DNA from: an uncultured Muribaculaceae bacterium
Lineage (GTDB): Bacteria; Bacteroidota; Bacteroidia; Bacteroidales; Muribaculaceae
Length of the DNA stretch: 64,000 bases
Direction: 5' to 3'
Assembly (NCBI GenBank): GCA_947629175.1
Contig: CANRCT010000006.1
Span: 24,429 to 88,428 of the forward strand
In this document: positions 27,754 to 35,268 of the stretch, piece by piece
How the letters are laid out: the number at the start of each line of letters is the position of its first letter
Numbering within the stretch: the stretch's first letter is position 1
Program-made: the position numbers and the translations under genes
Notes under the pieces: generated by a model
What the model was told of the DNA's origin: nothing
The model's input: the letters and a program-made list of their open reading frames with translations, nothing else
Database searches by the model: none

Positions 27754-28089
27754 TCAGCGCCAGGAGTCGAGAGCCTTGATCATGGCGCAGAGCGTGGAGC
27801 GCACCTCAAGAAGGCGGGTGACGGCGCGGCTTTTGCGGCTGATCCCCTCGGGATTGCGGCGCAGCTCCTCCTGGGCGGCGTCGAGTTTTAGGCCGCGGTG
27901 CTTCACAAGATAATGGATCATGCGGATACGCTCCACATCGTCGGGGGTGTAGAAGCGGGTGCCGCGGTCGTTGCGGCGCGGCTTTATTATGGTGAACTCA
28001 CGCTCCCAGAAACGGAGCGTCGTCACCGGTATGCCGGTCATTTCGGCCACTTCGCCGATTTTATAGAATTTCTTGTCGATCGGATCCAT
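27754..28089 (-). CDS. MerR family transcriptional regulator
   Basis: 111 residues. The N-terminal winged helix-turn-helix is complete: FYKIGEVAEMTGIPVTTLRFWEREF (about 8-32), then the wing KPRRNDRGTRFYTPDDVERI and the helical dimerisation stretch. Short MerR proteins of this type without a metal or drug-binding C-terminal domain are widespread in Bacteroidota and their signals are mostly unknown. Its start lies 2 nt after the stop of the LTA-synthase-like gene, so it is the last gene of a four-gene operon and may control envelope genes; that link is inference from position. Confidence 0.9.
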   Translation of the reverse strand: MDPIDKKFYKIGEVAEMTGIPVTTLRFWEREFTIIKPRRNDRGTRFYTPDDVERIRMIHYLVKHRGLKLDAAQEELRRNPEGISRKSRAVTRLLEVRSTLCAMIKALDSWR

Positions 28090-28091
28090 TT

Positions 28092-29903
28092 TCAGAGGTC
28101 AGTTTTGTTTTTGAAGTAGTCGGAACGGATGGCAGCGTCAGATACTCGCCGGGCGCTCCGAAGCAATTGCAGCTGACCGGGCGCGAGCGTGGTAGAGTCG
28201 CCCGACTCCTCGCCTGTCATCATCGACACGGCGTAGGCGCCCCGGTCAGGGTCGAGAAGGCTCTGTCCGAGTCCTCGCCAGCCATAATCGGCCAATCCGA
28301 GCATATCAAGAAGAGTCGGATATAGGTCGATCTGACCGGCTACCGATCCGATGCGGCCCGCGACGGGCGAATTAAGCACGATGAAAGGCGTGTACTGCCC
28401 TGCCGACACAAGCGCAGAAGCCTTGGCAAACTCCCGCCGGTCGCCCGCAAGACCTTCGTGGTCGCCGGTGATGACAATCAGAGTCTCCTCCGAATCGGGC
28501 CGCGAACGGAGCCAGTCGACAAGCGTATGGAGCTGCGAGTCGGTGTAATGCGCCATGGTGATATAGTCGGCAAGACGCTGCGGCAATCCCTCGCCGCTGA
28601 CGTCGAACTCCGGATCGCGCAGGTTGTCGGGCAGCCTGAACGGATTGTGGCCTGAATATGTGATGAAAGTCAGCATGCGGGGAGCGCCGTCGGGCCATAT
28701 ATTTCCCTGATCAAGCAGCCCGACCGACTGACGTAGAAAAGAGCCGTCGCTCAGCTTCGCCGGATTTCCTATCAGTTCGTCCATGCGCCATGCCCGGCGG
28801 TCGATCAGCGAGTCGTAGCCGAACGCCCGGCTTATGGCCTGCTGGTTCCATGTGATAGGCTTGTCACAGGTGAAGATATAGCTTTTCGAGCCATACGCAC
28901 GCCGCAGAGCCTTGTTAAGCGACGGGTATGTGGCGGACGGATACTTCATGCTGTAGACAGATCCGACGGTAGGGAGCAGACCGCTGTGGATCAGCAGCTG
29001 GCAGTCGATCGAACGCCCCGAAGCAACCTGCGTCAGCACATTGGGAGCATAGAAAACGGTCGAGTCGCGCAGCAGACTGTTGAGATAGGGCGTGATCTCC
29101 TTGCCGCCGATCTCAGCCTCAAGCGGCCAGCTCTCAAGGCTCTCGCATATGATTAGCAAGAGATTACGCCTTGGCACAGCTCCTTCAGGCAGTCCCGTAA
29201 CAGCAGTGACGGAGTCATGCGCGGCTATCCAGCTGTCGATTTCCGGTCGCGGATCTGCGCCGTCGCGCTGTCGGGCATCAAGCAAGCAATAAGCCACGTG
29301 GCCGGCAACGGTATAGGTCGGGACGCCGCACGTACTGTAATAGCATGACTGTGCGAGCTTATCGTAGGCAGCATAGAATCCTCCCCGCGCCGCAATCCAT
29401 ATCGCGCTGACGCAGCATACAAGCAACGTCAGCGACGACATCCTTACAGAAGCCCTGCGTCCTGGACGGATCGAGGGCATCCGACGCATCACTATGGCGG
29501 TATCGACGACAATGAGCAGCCCGATCCAGTCGAGCCAGCGGATTGAATCGGCCACGCTTGCCGTGAAATCCGAGAGGTTGCCTGCGAGCAGATAACTTTC
29601 GGGAGGGATAGCCGTGAGATACGTGCGGCAATACATCAGATTGGCCTCGCATAATCCGAATGCGACAGCCAGAACGGCCACATGAACCCACACGCGGCGT
29701 GTAGCGACATAAGGGAGCGTTAGAATCAGAGTGACGGCGACAGTGTTGATCCACAGCAGCGGATCACTCATGGCACGGAAGGTGGTGGCCATGCACCAGT
29801 CGATGTCAAACCAGAGCAGGAGCGCCAGCGATGAGGCCAAGGCCTCCAGAATGCGGGGCGTCCACAGATCTTTGCCTGCGAGAAAATAAATGAGTTTTTT
29901 CAT
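28092..29903 (-). CDS. LTA synthase-like membrane sulfatase-fold transferase
   Basis: 603 residues from ATG 29901-29903, chosen because it overlaps the creD stop (ATGA) and starts the first membrane helix; upstream in-frame codons lie inside creD. About five N-terminal spans (to residue about 200), then a periplasmic alkaline-phosphatase-fold domain: metal-binding glutamate in NLLLIICESLES (near 254), nucleophile region ASGRSIDCQLL (Ser, near 298), and metal ligands in ITGDHEGLAGDR. The family includes LtaS, phosphoglycerol and phosphoethanolamine transferases. In a Gram-negative it probably modifies lipid A, lipids or glycans with a phospho group; the substrate is unknown. Confidence 0.85.
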   Translation of the reverse strand: MKKLIYFLAGKDLWTPRILEALASSLALLLWFDIDWCMATTFRAMSDPLLWINTVAVTLILTLPYVATRRVWVHVAVLAVAFGLCEANLMYCRTYLTAIPPESYLLAGNLSDFTASVADSIRWLDWIGLLIVVDTAIVMRRMPSIRPGRRASVRMSSLTLLVCCVSAIWIAARGGFYAAYDKLAQSCYYSTCGVPTYTVAGHVAYCLLDARQRDGADPRPEIDSWIAAHDSVTAVTGLPEGAVPRRNLLLIICESLESWPLEAEIGGKEITPYLNSLLRDSTVFYAPNVLTQVASGRSIDCQLLIHSGLLPTVGSVYSMKYPSATYPSLNKALRRAYGSKSYIFTCDKPITWNQQAISRAFGYDSLIDRRAWRMDELIGNPAKLSDGSFLRQSVGLLDQGNIWPDGAPRMLTFITYSGHNPFRLPDNLRDPEFDVSGEGLPQRLADYITMAHYTDSQLHTLVDWLRSRPDSEETLIVITGDHEGLAGDRREFAKASALVSAGQYTPFIVLNSPVAGRIGSVAGQIDLYPTLLDMLGLADYGWRGLGQSLLDPDRGAYAVSMMTGEESGDSTTLAPGQLQLLRSARRVSDAAIRSDYFKNKTDL

Positions 29904-31225
29904 CGTCTGAGTTTCAGTGATGCCCACATAGCCGCCGCCAGCGAGGCGAAGAGTATCAGGCTGCCGAGAACAAGCGCATAGCGGCCGAGACATAGCATCA
30001 CGTAGCAGCATGAGTATATCAGCACCAGTATCGACGAGATCGTCAGTCCGCCCCGTATCGACGCCAGCATGCGCCACATGTAGATGCCGATCAGCAATAC
30101 CGTCATGGAAGCAGCCACAAAATAGGCTGCGCCAAACGACGCGAATTCCACGAAAGAGAGAAGCAGCAGATAGAACATCACCAGCGCGGCGCCGATCAGG
30201 AAATAATTGAGGAGAGGTATCTGACGGCGAGTGATGACCTCCGTAAACAGAAGGCTGATGAATGTCAGCACTATGATGATGAACGCATATTTCAGGCTGC
30301 GGCTTACCTTGCGGTAACGGTCGACACCCACAAGAAACTGCGCGCCGACGGAGGGAATCTCATTACCGTAAATTTCCACGACCTCTACGTAATCATCGTC
30401 AGTCCAGGCCGTATCAGGGAGCGCTTCGGCCTCAGCTGTCTCATCCGCTTCTTCCTCAGGAATCAGCGTCAGCCTGTTGACAGTTGCAGCGTTAACTCCT
30501 TCGCTCTCCCACTGTGCGGAAAACGCGCGGTCGGTCACCGCGCGGTCATCAGGCAGCGAAGCGCCGACAAAGGAGGGGTTGCTTGCCTCGCCCTCCATGG
30601 TCACAAAAGTATTTTCGCCGATCTGCGCCACTTCAAGGCGTCCTGATCCATGGATCCTGAACGACGTGGAGAAGCGCGCCTCTGCCGCAAGTCCCTCCGT
30701 GGAGATCGTAGCCGAAAGCATGTCGCCGCGACGCCTCCACTCGACCTTACGGCCTTCGATCTCGAAGGGTTCTATATCATAAATCTTTCTTGCAGGAACT
30801 TCGATCTCCACCCTTGCCTCCTGGCCGAACGATGAAAGCATGTCGCCGTCGAAACTGCCCGACATGGCTACTTCGGCATCATATACCTCCGCCTCGTAAA
30901 TTCCGCGGTGGAGCGTCCTGGAGTTGACCTTGACCGCGCATCTCATTGTCGTTGCGACGACCGAGGCCGTATCTCCCGAAACGGGATAAACAATAGGCCC
31001 CTTAATGTTCACCTCACCGCCCCATTCACTTGCGATACGGTCGGCTACGGCGTTGACCGACGACTGCCGATCATAAGTCAGTCCCCACACGATCAGCGTG
31101 GCGATAAAAAGCACCACGCACTGCACGACGATCATAGCGATCTTCGCGCCCAGTCCCGGCCCCTTGCGGGCAGGAGGGAACGCCTGGGGAGGCAACGGAG
31201 GGGGTGTGGCCGGCATCCGGTTCAT
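29900..31225 (-). CDS. creD: CreD family inner membrane protein
   Basis: 441 residues, like E. coli CreD (450). One N-terminal span (about 27-48), a large periplasmic domain (about 50-295) that contains the conserved YDIEPFEIEGRKVEWRRRGD and the repeated family pattern, then five C-terminal spans including NYFLIGAALVMFYLLLLSFVEF. The Pro-rich first 20 residues are cytoplasmic. CreD is linked to envelope stress and beta-lactam or colicin tolerance in Proteobacteria; its biochemical role is unknown. It overlaps the mini-CreD gene upstream and the LTA-synthase-like gene downstream by 4 nt each. Confidence 0.88.
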   Translation of the reverse strand: MNRMPATPPPLPPQAFPPARKGPGLGAKIAMIVVQCVVLFIATLIVWGLTYDRQSSVNAVADRIASEWGGEVNIKGPIVYPVSGDTASVVATTMRCAVKVNSRTLHRGIYEAEVYDAEVAMSGSFDGDMLSSFGQEARVEIEVPARKIYDIEPFEIEGRKVEWRRRGDMLSATISTEGLAAEARFSTSFRIHGSGRLEVAQIGENTFVTMEGEASNPSFVGASLPDDRAVTDRAFSAQWESEGVNAATVNRLTLIPEEEADETAEAEALPDTAWTDDDYVEVVEIYGNEIPSVGAQFLVGVDRYRKVSRSLKYAFIIIVLTFISLLFTEVITRRQIPLLNYFLIGAALVMFYLLLLSFVEFASFGAAYFVAASMTVLLIGIYMWRMLASIRGGLTISSILVLIYSCCYVMLCLGRYALVLGSLILFASLAAAMWASLKLRR

Positions 31226-31866
31226 TTTATTATCAGCTCGCCTTCGGCCGTCTGACGCATGCGGAGAGTGAAATACATGGCCAGAGCTATGATGACAAAC
31301 AGCAGGAGGCTGCCGATGAGGAGCGCGAGCGATCCGATGTAGATCAGCACGAGAATGACCGCATATTCAGCAGCGAGGATGGCGGCGGTAAGGGTCACAG
31401 CCTTGGCGTTGGCCGTGATGCCTCTGACAAAGAGCGTGATCAGACCTGCCGTCATGAGAGTCACGATACAATAGGCGCACCAGAACGGCATGAACTCCGC
31501 CATCGCCAGCAGCAGCAGATAAAAAAGCCCGAGCGCACATCCGATCAGAGCATACTGAAGATAATTGATATGCTTGCGGAACGCCACCTCAATGAGAGTG
31601 AGCGAGATAAGAGTGATCGATATCAGTGCGAAACAATATCCGGCCGAATCCGAGAGCATGACGTTGCTCGTCTCCGATAACAGCCCCATACTCTGACGCT
31701 CCGCGCCGTAGCTGCTTATACCGTTGGCTATCAGAGCCATTATGCCGGCAAAAACGGCAATGACGAGAGTCTGTATGCCAAGCCATGCCGTAGTATGGCG
31801 GGGAGGACGTGCGGCAGGAGGCACCGGAGGCACCGACTGACCGTCGAAAGTATGCATTGGTTCCAT
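31222..31866 (-). CDS. Truncated CreD paralogue lacking the periplasmic domain
   Basis: 214 residues from ATG 31864-31866 (an upstream TTG adds two residues). It begins with a Pro-rich cytoplasmic tail like CreD, has one N-terminal span (about 27-50), and then goes within about 30 residues into five spans that match the C-terminal half of CreD, for example NYLQYALIGCALGLFYLLLLAMAEF beside the corresponding segment of the next gene. The roughly 245-residue periplasmic domain is absent. The boundaries are clean and the frame is open, so this looks like a real domain-deleted paralogue. It overlaps creD by 4 nt. It may pair with CreD in the membrane; this is inference. Confidence 0.8.
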   Translation of the reverse strand: MEPMHTFDGQSVPPVPPAARPPRHTTAWLGIQTLVIAVFAGIMALIANGISSYGAERQSMGLLSETSNVMLSDSAGYCFALISITLISLTLIEVAFRKHINYLQYALIGCALGLFYLLLLAMAEFMPFWCAYCIVTLMTAGLITLFVRGITANAKAVTLTAAILAAEYAVILVLIYIGSLALLIGSLLLFVIIALAMYFTLRMRQTAEGELIIK

Positions 31867-31895
31867 TAGCAAAAAATATGATGTCCGTTATCCGG

Positions 31896-31903
31896 CAAAT
31901 TTA
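31896..31903 (-). promoter_or_regulatory. -7 box of the creD-like operon
   Basis: Minus strand TAAATTTG, exact -7 consensus, 30 nt before the mini-CreD start. A -33 element is not obvious. Confidence 0.4.
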
Positions 31904-31989
31904 GTCATTTGCCTCTTCAGGTGCAACTATGGCCTGGGGACAACAATGTCGCGCCGCTACGTTTTTGCGTTTTTTAACTCTATCGGATT

Positions 31990-32997
31990 TCAGCGACGAG
32001 TCCTTCGCAGAATGACATAGAGTATCACCGGCACGCCGACGACAGGAGTGACAGCGTTGAGAGGAAGCACCATGTGGGCCGGAAGAACGCACACAAGATT
32101 ACAGAGCAGAGCCACGGCTGATCCGACCAACAGCGTTGCAGGCAAGAGAATGCGGTGATCCGACGTGCGGAATATCATCCGTGCCACGTGAGGCATGGCC
32201 AGACCGATAAAGGCTATGGGTCCGCAGAAAGCCGTCACCGACGACGACAGCAGCCCCGTGGCAAGCAGGAGCGTATTGCGCACTCTCCAGAGATTGATGC
32301 CGAGACTTGCCGCATAGTCGGCGCCGAGCTGAATCACATTAAGCGACTTGACGAGAAGCAGCGAGAGCACTATGCCGGTTCCGGCTATGGCAGCGAATAC
32401 AGGCAGCTTCGCCGCCGTCACACCATTGAAATTGCCCATGCCCCACATGACATAGCTCTGTATGCCGTCGGCTGTGGAGGTATAGTTCAGGAGCATTATA
32501 AGCGACGATGCAAGATAACCTATCATCACTCCGACGATCAGTAGCATCAGATCGCTGCGTATGATGGCCGACAGAGCGAGAAGAACCCCTATGACGGCCA
32601 GACTGCCCGCAAATGCTCCGGCCATGACCGCCGCATAGCCGCTCCAGCTCATTGCACCCGCGCTGACGCTTCCGCCGAACAGCAGTATCACCACCGCCAC
32701 TCCGAGACTTGCACCCGAATTGATGCCGAGCACCGAAGGGCCCGCCAGCGGGTTGCGGAAAGCAGTCTGAAGCAGCAGTCCCGACGAAGCGAGGGCCGCA
32801 CCGGCGATTATGGCGGTCAGCATCTGCGGAATCCGGCTTTCGAGAATAATATACCGCACGGCATCCGACTCCGGGCGGCTGCCGGTCAATACATCAGTCA
32901 CCACACCCGCCGGTATGTCGACCGAACCGAGATAAATATTCATGACCGACAAAACCGCCGTGGCAATCAGCAATATGATGAATCGCGCAGTAGTCAT
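31990..32997 (-). CDS. btuC: ABC transporter permease of the FecCD/BtuC family
   Basis: 335 residues, matching BtuC/FecD permeases. About ten membrane spans. Family signatures are LLLQTAFRNPLAGPSVLGINSGAS near 75-98 and FCGPIAFIGLAMPHVARM near 255-272, the loop contacting the ATPase. It would move cobalamin, or related corrinoids, across the inner membrane. Its start overlaps the stop of the binding-protein gene (TGATG). No ATPase gene follows; the next gene downstream is CreD-like and has its own promoter. Cobalamin as substrate rests on the riboswitch and the BtuB/BtuG neighbours, since FecCD permeases also carry iron complexes. Confidence 0.88.
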   Translation of the reverse strand: MTTARFIILLIATAVLSVMNIYLGSVDIPAGVVTDVLTGSRPESDAVRYIILESRIPQMLTAIIAGAALASSGLLLQTAFRNPLAGPSVLGINSGASLGVAVVILLFGGSVSAGAMSWSGYAAVMAGAFAGSLAVIGVLLALSAIIRSDLMLLIVGVMIGYLASSLIMLLNYTSTADGIQSYVMWGMGNFNGVTAAKLPVFAAIAGTGIVLSLLLVKSLNVIQLGADYAASLGINLWRVRNTLLLATGLLSSSVTAFCGPIAFIGLAMPHVARMIFRTSDHRILLPATLLVGSAVALLCNLVCVLPAHMVLPLNAVTPVVGVPVILYVILRRTRR

Positions 32998-34151
32998 CAG
33001 GGCTTCAAAGGAGTAAAATAAGTATGCCCGTCATAAGGCTCGGCCTTTCCGGGATGGATTATCGATATCAGCTCGGCCAGCAGCCACTGGGGATGAAACG
33101 GCACCTCCTCGTAGAAATAGCATGAAGAAGTATTGCAGCCGTAGACGGCCCCTTTGCCAAATGCCTCGAATTTCGGATAGACCGGACTGTCGGCTTCAAG
33201 CTGTCTGAGCGTCATGTCGGCCGACTGGCTGTAGCGAATCAGCCACACGTCAGCATCCTGCGCCTTCATCAGCACCTCCTCGCCCGAAAGCGGATAGGAA
33301 CCCGCGGTAGGACGTGAAGCAAACGGATTGGATCCGCCCGCATGGACAATGAACTGTCCCATCGTCGAATGGCCTCCGGGGACGTACCACTGCGCGCCAT
33401 ACAGCCTGTCGACCAGTATCCCCGGACGATCACTGACATCAGCGACAAGCCCCATAAGCCTCTCATACGCTTCTCTGGAACTGCTGAACATAGAGTCGGC
33501 CTCCTCTCTGCGGCCGAAAAGCAGTCCGTAGAATTTCATCCATTCGGCCCTCCCGAGCGGCGATGTCTCCATATAGTCTGCGCACTCTATGACGGGAATG
33601 CCAAGCGACACGACCTTGCCGTAGCCGCCGGAATTCTCGAATGGCGAAAGCATGATGGCGTCAGGCGACAGAAGCATTATCCGCTCAAGATCGGGAGCGG
33701 TGCCTACGCCGCAGTCAGTCACCGATCCGTCGGCAATGCGCGAAGCCACTGACGGAGTATGGATATACTTCGAGTCGCATACGCCCCCTATCGACTGCGC
33801 CGCTCCAAGCTCGCTGACGAGCGAGACATGTACCGCCGAGTAGACCAAAGCGTTCTTCAGCGGAGTTCTGACAATCGTGCCCTCCGGAAGCGATGCCGGA
33901 GCCTCGATCGAGTCAGGCACGAGCACATAGGTGTGGAGCGTCCGGAGCGTATCCCACGGATTGCGGATTCTCACCACCGCGAAGGAGTCGGTTTCCTCTA
34001 TGGCAATATTCCGGGCGAACTCAAACTGCAGCGGTTCCCCTTTCTGATGGCTGACGGCGCCCGAGCCACCCCCGCACGAAACGAGCGAGAGGGCTGCGGC
34101 CGCCGTCAGGACTGCAGAAAAAAAAGTATGTCGTGACAGATAGGTGACCAT
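32997..34151 (-). CDS. btuF: ABC transporter substrate-binding lipoprotein (BtuF-like)
   Basis: 384 residues from ATG 34149-34151; a GTG two codons earlier overlaps the stop of the preceding gene and could also serve. Lipoprotein signal with lipobox SLVSC (C26). The body is a class III periplasmic binding protein: first lobe with VCDSKYIHTPSVASRIADG and LERIMLLSPDAIMLSPFEN, a long linker helix, second lobe with GSYPLSGEEVLMKAQDADVW. It would capture cobalamin in the periplasm and deliver it to the permease encoded next. At this length it exceeds E. coli BtuF (266) but fits Bacteroidota members. Confidence 0.85.
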   Translation of the reverse strand: MVTYLSRHTFFSAVLTAAAALSLVSCGGGSGAVSHQKGEPLQFEFARNIAIEETDSFAVVRIRNPWDTLRTLHTYVLVPDSIEAPASLPEGTIVRTPLKNALVYSAVHVSLVSELGAAQSIGGVCDSKYIHTPSVASRIADGSVTDCGVGTAPDLERIMLLSPDAIMLSPFENSGGYGKVVSLGIPVIECADYMETSPLGRAEWMKFYGLLFGRREEADSMFSSSREAYERLMGLVADVSDRPGILVDRLYGAQWYVPGGHSTMGQFIVHAGGSNPFASRPTAGSYPLSGEEVLMKAQDADVWLIRYSQSADMTLRQLEADSPVYPKFEAFGKGAVYGCNTSSCYFYEEVPFHPQWLLAELISIIHPGKAEPYDGHTYFTPLKP

Positions 34152-34153
34152 AA

Positions 34154-35245
34154 TCACTTGGCCACTTCAGCTATATTGAAATTGATGTAACAGGGGGCCA
34201 CGCCGGTTGAGTAACGTTTCACGAGCGAGCCGTCGGCCTTATACTGATTGATATAGCCGGGGGTCTTATAGCTTGCATATCCGCCGACCATTTCATACGA
34301 AGAGATGAAGATCTCGCCGCTGACAGGTTCGACAGCGATACCGGCAGGCGAATCGACGCCGGAAACCGGCAGCGACGTGATGGACTGCGATGTGAGGTCG
34401 AGCACCTTGTAGTCGATCTGAGGCGCTCCATAGGGTGCATTGATGAAATAGAGCTGCTTTTCGTGTATGGCCATGAGTGTGGCGGGAGCGATAGCCTTTA
34501 CCTGGTCGCCGATTATCTGACGCACTGTTGCAGGGTTTTCCTCCGAGTAGTCACCCATGGTCAATACGAATACTTCGCTGCCGTTGGAAGCCATCTTAGT
34601 GGGATTGACACCTACGTTGATCTTCTTCTCTTCAGTGAACGAGCCAAGAGCCACTTTCGATACAGTGCAGCCGTCGGCATAGCCGTTCTGATAATTCATG
34701 CCGTCGGAATTGGCAACATAGAGATAGTCGCCGGCCACGCACATTTCCTCGGGATTGGGGCCTACTTTAACCGCGCCGTCGACCGACAGCGAGATAGTGT
34801 CGATGCGCTGCACATATCCGTCATACATTGACGCGTAGACTTTGCCGCCATGGGCGAGCACGAAGCGGGGCTGGCTGCCGGTCGTCGACTCGAACGAGAT
34901 AGTCTTGAGCGACTTGAGCGACACGCGGTCGACAACCTCGATAAGATTTGACTGATAGACGGCTATATACATCTTCGAGCCGTAGACGACGGCATTCTGC
35001 GGCGTATCGCCGAGTACGCGGCCATTGGCCGTCTTGAAGGCATCCTGCGAAGCCTGACCGGTAACATAATCGATAAAAGTCAGGCTGCCGGGAATATTGG
35101 AACGCAGATTGCCGCTGTTGACCACGAAAACGCCGTTGGACACAGTCACCATTTCTGGTTCGGGACGGGGCCCGTCATCGTCGCTGCAGGCTACAAACGA
35201 AAGCGGTAGAGCCGCCAGAATAAGTTTGAAAACGATTTTTTTCAT
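34154..35245 (-). CDS. btuG: BtuG-like beta-propeller surface lipoprotein (YncE/DUF5074 family)
   Basis: 363 residues. Signal peptide with lipobox SFVAC (C20) followed by an acidic SDDDG stretch, the usual surface-export context in Bacteroidota. The rest is a seven-bladed propeller of the YncE/DUF5074 type, with repeated strands such as GVFVVNSGNLRSNIPGSLTFID, VVYGSKMYIAVYQSNLIEVVD and DYLYVANSDG. Bacteroides BtuG proteins of this kind bind B12 on the surface with very high affinity and hand it to BtuB. Placement directly after btuB and under a cobalamin riboswitch supports that role here. Confidence 0.85.
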   Translation of the reverse strand: MKKIVFKLILAALPLSFVACSDDDGPRPEPEMVTVSNGVFVVNSGNLRSNIPGSLTFIDYVTGQASQDAFKTANGRVLGDTPQNAVVYGSKMYIAVYQSNLIEVVDRVSLKSLKTISFESTTGSQPRFVLAHGGKVYASMYDGYVQRIDTISLSVDGAVKVGPNPEEMCVAGDYLYVANSDGMNYQNGYADGCTVSKVALGSFTEEKKINVGVNPTKMASNGSEVFVLTMGDYSEENPATVRQIIGDQVKAIAPATLMAIHEKQLYFINAPYGAPQIDYKVLDLTSQSITSLPVSGVDSPAGIAVEPVSGEIFISSYEMVGGYASYKTPGYINQYKADGSLVKRYSTGVAPCYINFNIAEVAK

Positions 35246-35268
35246 TTTTCAGTTTGTTTTGTAATTGC

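Noticed and set aside
29904..30077. Upstream extension of the LTA-synthase-like protein by 58 residues
   Set aside because: It lies inside creD, and the ATG at 29903 with ATGA overlap starts the first membrane helix.
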